DNA of 9,484 bases from an uncultured Chlorobiaceae bacterium (GTDB lineage: Bacteria; Bacteroidota; Chlorobiia; Chlorobiales; Chlorobiaceae). The stretch covers positions 1-9,484 of the forward strand of contig CAIQSY010000075.1 in the NCBI GenBank assembly GCA_903874585.1, read 5' to 3'. The stretch's first letter is position 1, and every line of letters starts with the position of its first letter. Of this stretch, positions 7,564 through 9,484 are shown in pieces. The notes beneath the pieces were generated by a model that saw only the letters and a program-made list of their open reading frames with translations, did not search any database and was not told where the DNA came from. The position numbers and the translations under genes are program-made.

Positions 7564-7813
7564 TCAATGTTATGGTTTAAAATTCATTGAAAATGGTTTC
7601 CATGAAGTGGTATGCCTCAAAGTATGTATACCTTTTTATAGGGATACAATTATTGCGAACGATTTTTTTGCAATGGCATTTTACGGCAAAACCTTATTAT
7701 CTTACAGCATTCCAACAAACATGAAAAGAGGAGATCGTTTTTATGCCAGGTCAGGGATTATTCAAGGAGATGAAAAAGACCTTTCTGTTTCATGCCATAG
7801 TCGCACATTTTAG
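7556..7813 (+). CDS. Questionable 85-aa ORF overlapping the CHAT stop
   Basis: An ATG at 7556 overlaps the protease stop codon by eight bases. Its frame stays open for 85 codons to TAG 7811–7813, covering the otherwise gene-free 7564–7742 and running 71 bases into the next gene. The product would have four cysteines near its N-terminus (MCDQCYG, VVCLKVCIPF) and one near its C-terminus. I recognise no family. In favour are the stop-start overlap typical of operons and the absence of stops in a fairly AT-rich stretch. Against it are the lack of a Shine-Dalgarno at usable distance (GGAG abuts the ATG) and the long overlap with a gene that has its own good site. It may equally be a chance ORF. 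Confidence 0.25.
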   Translation: MCDQCYGLKFIENGFHEVVCLKVCIPFYRDTIIANDFFAMAFYGKTLLSYSIPTNMKRGDRFYARSGIIQGDEKDLSVSCHSRTF

Positions 7814-8207
7814 TAACGGGCTGATTCCTGTTGCCGTGCTCTACTTGATCTTGACACTTTCAACTGCCAACAGCTATTTTGAGCATACTGTCGAACATCT
7901 TATTCTTATCGTTGTCTTTGCTATTCCAGCCTCTTTTTTTTCGGGTATCCACGACTGGAAAACAAAGTATCGTGGTGCCAAAGCGCCTGTCTTTATAAAA
8001 AAAATCAGGCTTTCCGGTCTGCTTTTTGCGCTTTGCATTTCTGCTGTTGCTATCAGACTCACTATTCCCGATGTGATGAACCGTCAAGGTATTGAGCACT
8101 GGCTCTATCTTGCAGCTCTTTTTTCCATGCTGCCGGTCGTGACACTTCTCGGTCATTATGGAGGCAAGCTTTCAGGTCAGTCAAAACCGCCAACCAAACC
8201 AGTCTGA
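7743..8207 (+). CDS. DUF2231-like four-helix membrane protein
   Basis: This 154-aa predicted inner-membrane protein has four hydrophobic helices at about residues 17–39, 50–69, 87–107 and 119–138. The pattern of HAIVAHFSNGLIPVAVLYL at the first helix, histidines His49 and His52 before the second, and LLGHYGGKLS after the fourth resembles the DUF2231 family of cytochrome-like membrane proteins. In that family, conserved histidines are suspected to bind heme. This is resemblance, not proof of heme binding. GAGGAG at 7728–7733, nine bases before ATG 7743, is a strong ribosome-binding site. The gene lies 179 bases after the CHAT gene on the same strand and before a terminator, so it may share the transcript or have its own promoter. 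A functional link to the protease is not shown. Confidence 0.78.
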   Translation: MPGQGLFKEMKKTFLFHAIVAHFSNGLIPVAVLYLILTLSTANSYFEHTVEHLILIVVFAIPASFFSGIHDWKTKYRGAKAPVFIKKIRLSGLLFALCISAVAIRLTIPDVMNRQGIEHWLYLAALFSMLPVVTLLGHYGGKLSGQSKPPTKPV

Positions 8208-8258
8208 CTCATGACCTGATGGCGCGAATATTATGAGCATTTGATAACGAGCGATAGC

Positions 8259-8297
8259 CAACAAAAAAGCCTCCGTTGCAAGGAGGCTTTTTTGTTG
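8259..8297. terminator. Bidirectional intrinsic terminator
   Basis: CAACAAAAAAGCCTCC (8259–8274) and GGAGGCTTTTTTGTTG (8282–8297) are perfect 16-base inverted repeats around a 7-base loop. Read from either side, the GC-rich core GCCTCC/GGAGGC is followed by six T's. It lies between the convergent membrane-protein gene (+) and fbp (−), so it is well placed to stop transcription from both. Confidence 0.95.
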
Positions 8298-8316
8298 TTC
8301 ATAGATTTAAATTCTC

Positions 8317-9318
8317 TTACCTCTTCCCTTGCTCAAACTCCTCCGCAACAATCACATCGTCGGTGCTGCCGATGTAGAGCGGTGTGCGCTGATGGAGTTC
8401 GGCTGGCTGAATGTCGAGAATACGATCGCGTCCGTTGGTAGCACGGCCTCCAGCTTGTTCGCAGATAAAGGCGAGCGGGTTTGCTTCGTACATCAGGCGT
8501 AGTTTGCCGTTTTGATGTTTGGTGGTTGGTGGATAGATAAAGACGCCGCCAGTCAACAGGTTGCGGTGGAAATCGGCGACAAGTGAGCCGATGTAACGGG
8601 TGCTGTATGGACGTCCGGTCGCTTTATCTTCCGTTTTGATGTAGTCGAGATATTTTTTTGTGCTCTCGTTGAACTGCGCGTAAGAACCTTCGTTCATTGA
8701 ATAATATTTGCCGCTCTTTGGTGTGGTAATGTTTTCGTGCGAGAGCAAAAATTCGCCAATCGTCGGGTCGTAAGTAAAGCCGTGTACCCCATGCCCTGTG
8801 GTATAAACCATCACCACTGAAGAACCATAAATAACGTACCCTGCTGCCACTTGCTCGGCACCGGGCTGTAAGCAATCAGCAAGGTTTGCTTTGGTGGGAT
8901 CGCTTGTTTTGAGTTTGTAAATTGAGAAAATGGTACCAACACTGACGTTGACATCAATATTTGAAGAACCATCAAGTGGATCAAACAACAGCACATAGTT
9001 GCCACTTTCGTTGTTGGTAGGAATAATAATCTCTTCATTTTCTTCGGAACCCATGACGGCAAAGCGTCCGTGAGCGCCAATAGCAGAGATGATTTGTTCA
9101 TTAGCGAACAGATCGAGCTTTTTCACCTCTTCACCCTGAACATTGGTGCTGCCTGTAAAACCGAGAATATCTGCTAAACCTGCCCGCACAACCTCTTTCC
9201 TGACCAATTTTGCCGCAAAGGCAACGTCGGTGAGAAGGTCGGTAAGTTCGCCATGCGCTTCTGGAAAAAGTCTCTGCTGTTCAAGAATGTGGCGTTCAAT
9301 GGTAATCAAATTGCTCAT
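8317..9318 (-). CDS. fbp: Fructose-1,6-bisphosphatase class I
   Basis: The enzyme hydrolyses fructose 1,6-bisphosphate to fructose 6-phosphate in gluconeogenesis. In an organism fixing carbon by the reverse TCA cycle it would supply hexoses from triose phosphates. The 333-aa length matches the class I family. Metal-site motifs are SEENEE (Glu92/93), LFDPLDGSSNID (Asp113 and Asp116) and MYEANPLAFICEQAGG (Glu279). Substrate-binding segments include TRYIGSLVADFHRNLLTGGVF (about 240–260) and the KLRLMYEANP signature. The ATG at 9318 is preceded by GGGGA about nine bases upstream, an acceptable ribosome-binding site. The gene converges on the DUF2231-like gene, with the shared terminator only about 20 bases beyond its stop. 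Identity is secure. Confidence 0.97.
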   Translation of the reverse strand: MSNLITIERHILEQQRLFPEAHGELTDLLTDVAFAAKLVRKEVVRAGLADILGFTGSTNVQGEEVKKLDLFANEQIISAIGAHGRFAVMGSEENEEIIIPTNNESGNYVLLFDPLDGSSNIDVNVSVGTIFSIYKLKTSDPTKANLADCLQPGAEQVAAGYVIYGSSVVMVYTTGHGVHGFTYDPTIGEFLLSHENITTPKSGKYYSMNEGSYAQFNESTKKYLDYIKTEDKATGRPYSTRYIGSLVADFHRNLLTGGVFIYPPTTKHQNGKLRLMYEANPLAFICEQAGGRATNGRDRILDIQPAELHQRTPLYIGSTDDVIVAEEFEQGKR

Positions 9319-9484
9319 GCTCTGTGTCCCCGATGATTTGGATTGTTGATTGGATTTGTTGGGTCATTTTGGGCGGTGCGGAATCAGCCGCTGTCAGCTT
9401 TTAATGTAAGAAATATTCACTCCTTCAGAGAAAATGCCGTTCGGTTTGCCTACATTGCCGAAGATTTTTTTCTACCCTTGAGCC
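9319..9484 (-). promoter_or_regulatory. Upstream region of fbp
   Basis: These 166 bases contain no supportable gene and should hold the fbp promoter and leader. An imperfect direct repeat, TGGATTGTTG (9339–9348) and TGGATTTGTTG (9351–9361), lies just before the ribosome-binding site. A TACATT on the minus strand (9403–9408) could be a -10 element, but no matching -35 is seen. No riboswitch-like fold was recognised. Confidence 0.35.

Noticed and set aside
7629..7650. Possible hairpin GTATACC/GGGATAC after the CHAT gene
   Set aside because: Short AT-rich arms with a mismatch and no T-tract; too weak for a terminator.

Overview
The window looks like the chromosome of a green sulfur bacterium (Chlorobiota). 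This rests on the general look of the housekeeping proteins and the smc–HAD–nusB–nth gene order. It is an inference from protein resemblance, not a database result, and the genus is not claimed.

Layout. Positions 1–3501 (+ strand) carry a compact housekeeping cluster: the C-terminal half of SMC (cut by the window edge), a HAD-family phosphatase, the antitermination factor NusB and endonuclease III (Nth). The genes are 10–20 bases apart and probably cotranscribed. Positions 3502–4197 hold no intact gene. There is a 20-base perfect palindrome just after nth, then a decayed 5' part of an IS4-type transposase gene on the minus strand, broken by one extra base in an A6 run and lacking its catalytic part. 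Next comes the accessory part: a 257-aa protein of unknown family (4198–4971), tightly coupled to an 862-aa TPR-plus-CHAT protease (4975–7563) with an apparently intact His/Cys dyad. A questionable 85-aa ORF (7556–7813) overlaps the CHAT stop. It is followed by a four-helix DUF2231-like membrane protein (7743–8207). A perfect bidirectional terminator (8259–8297) separates this from the convergent minus-strand class I fructose-1,6-bisphosphatase gene (8317–9318). The remaining 166 bases are the fbp upstream region.

How the genes may work together. The first cluster serves chromosome organisation, rRNA transcription and base-excision repair. fbp serves gluconeogenesis, expected in an autotroph fixing carbon by the reverse TCA cycle. 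The most interesting part is the two-gene CHAT cassette beside insertion-sequence debris. CHAT proteases are caspase-like, and in several bacterial systems they cut a partner encoded next door in stress or anti-phage responses. The overlap of the protease gene's ribosome-binding site with the last codons of the partner gene suggests balanced production of the two proteins. The partner's role as substrate, sensor or effector is inference only.
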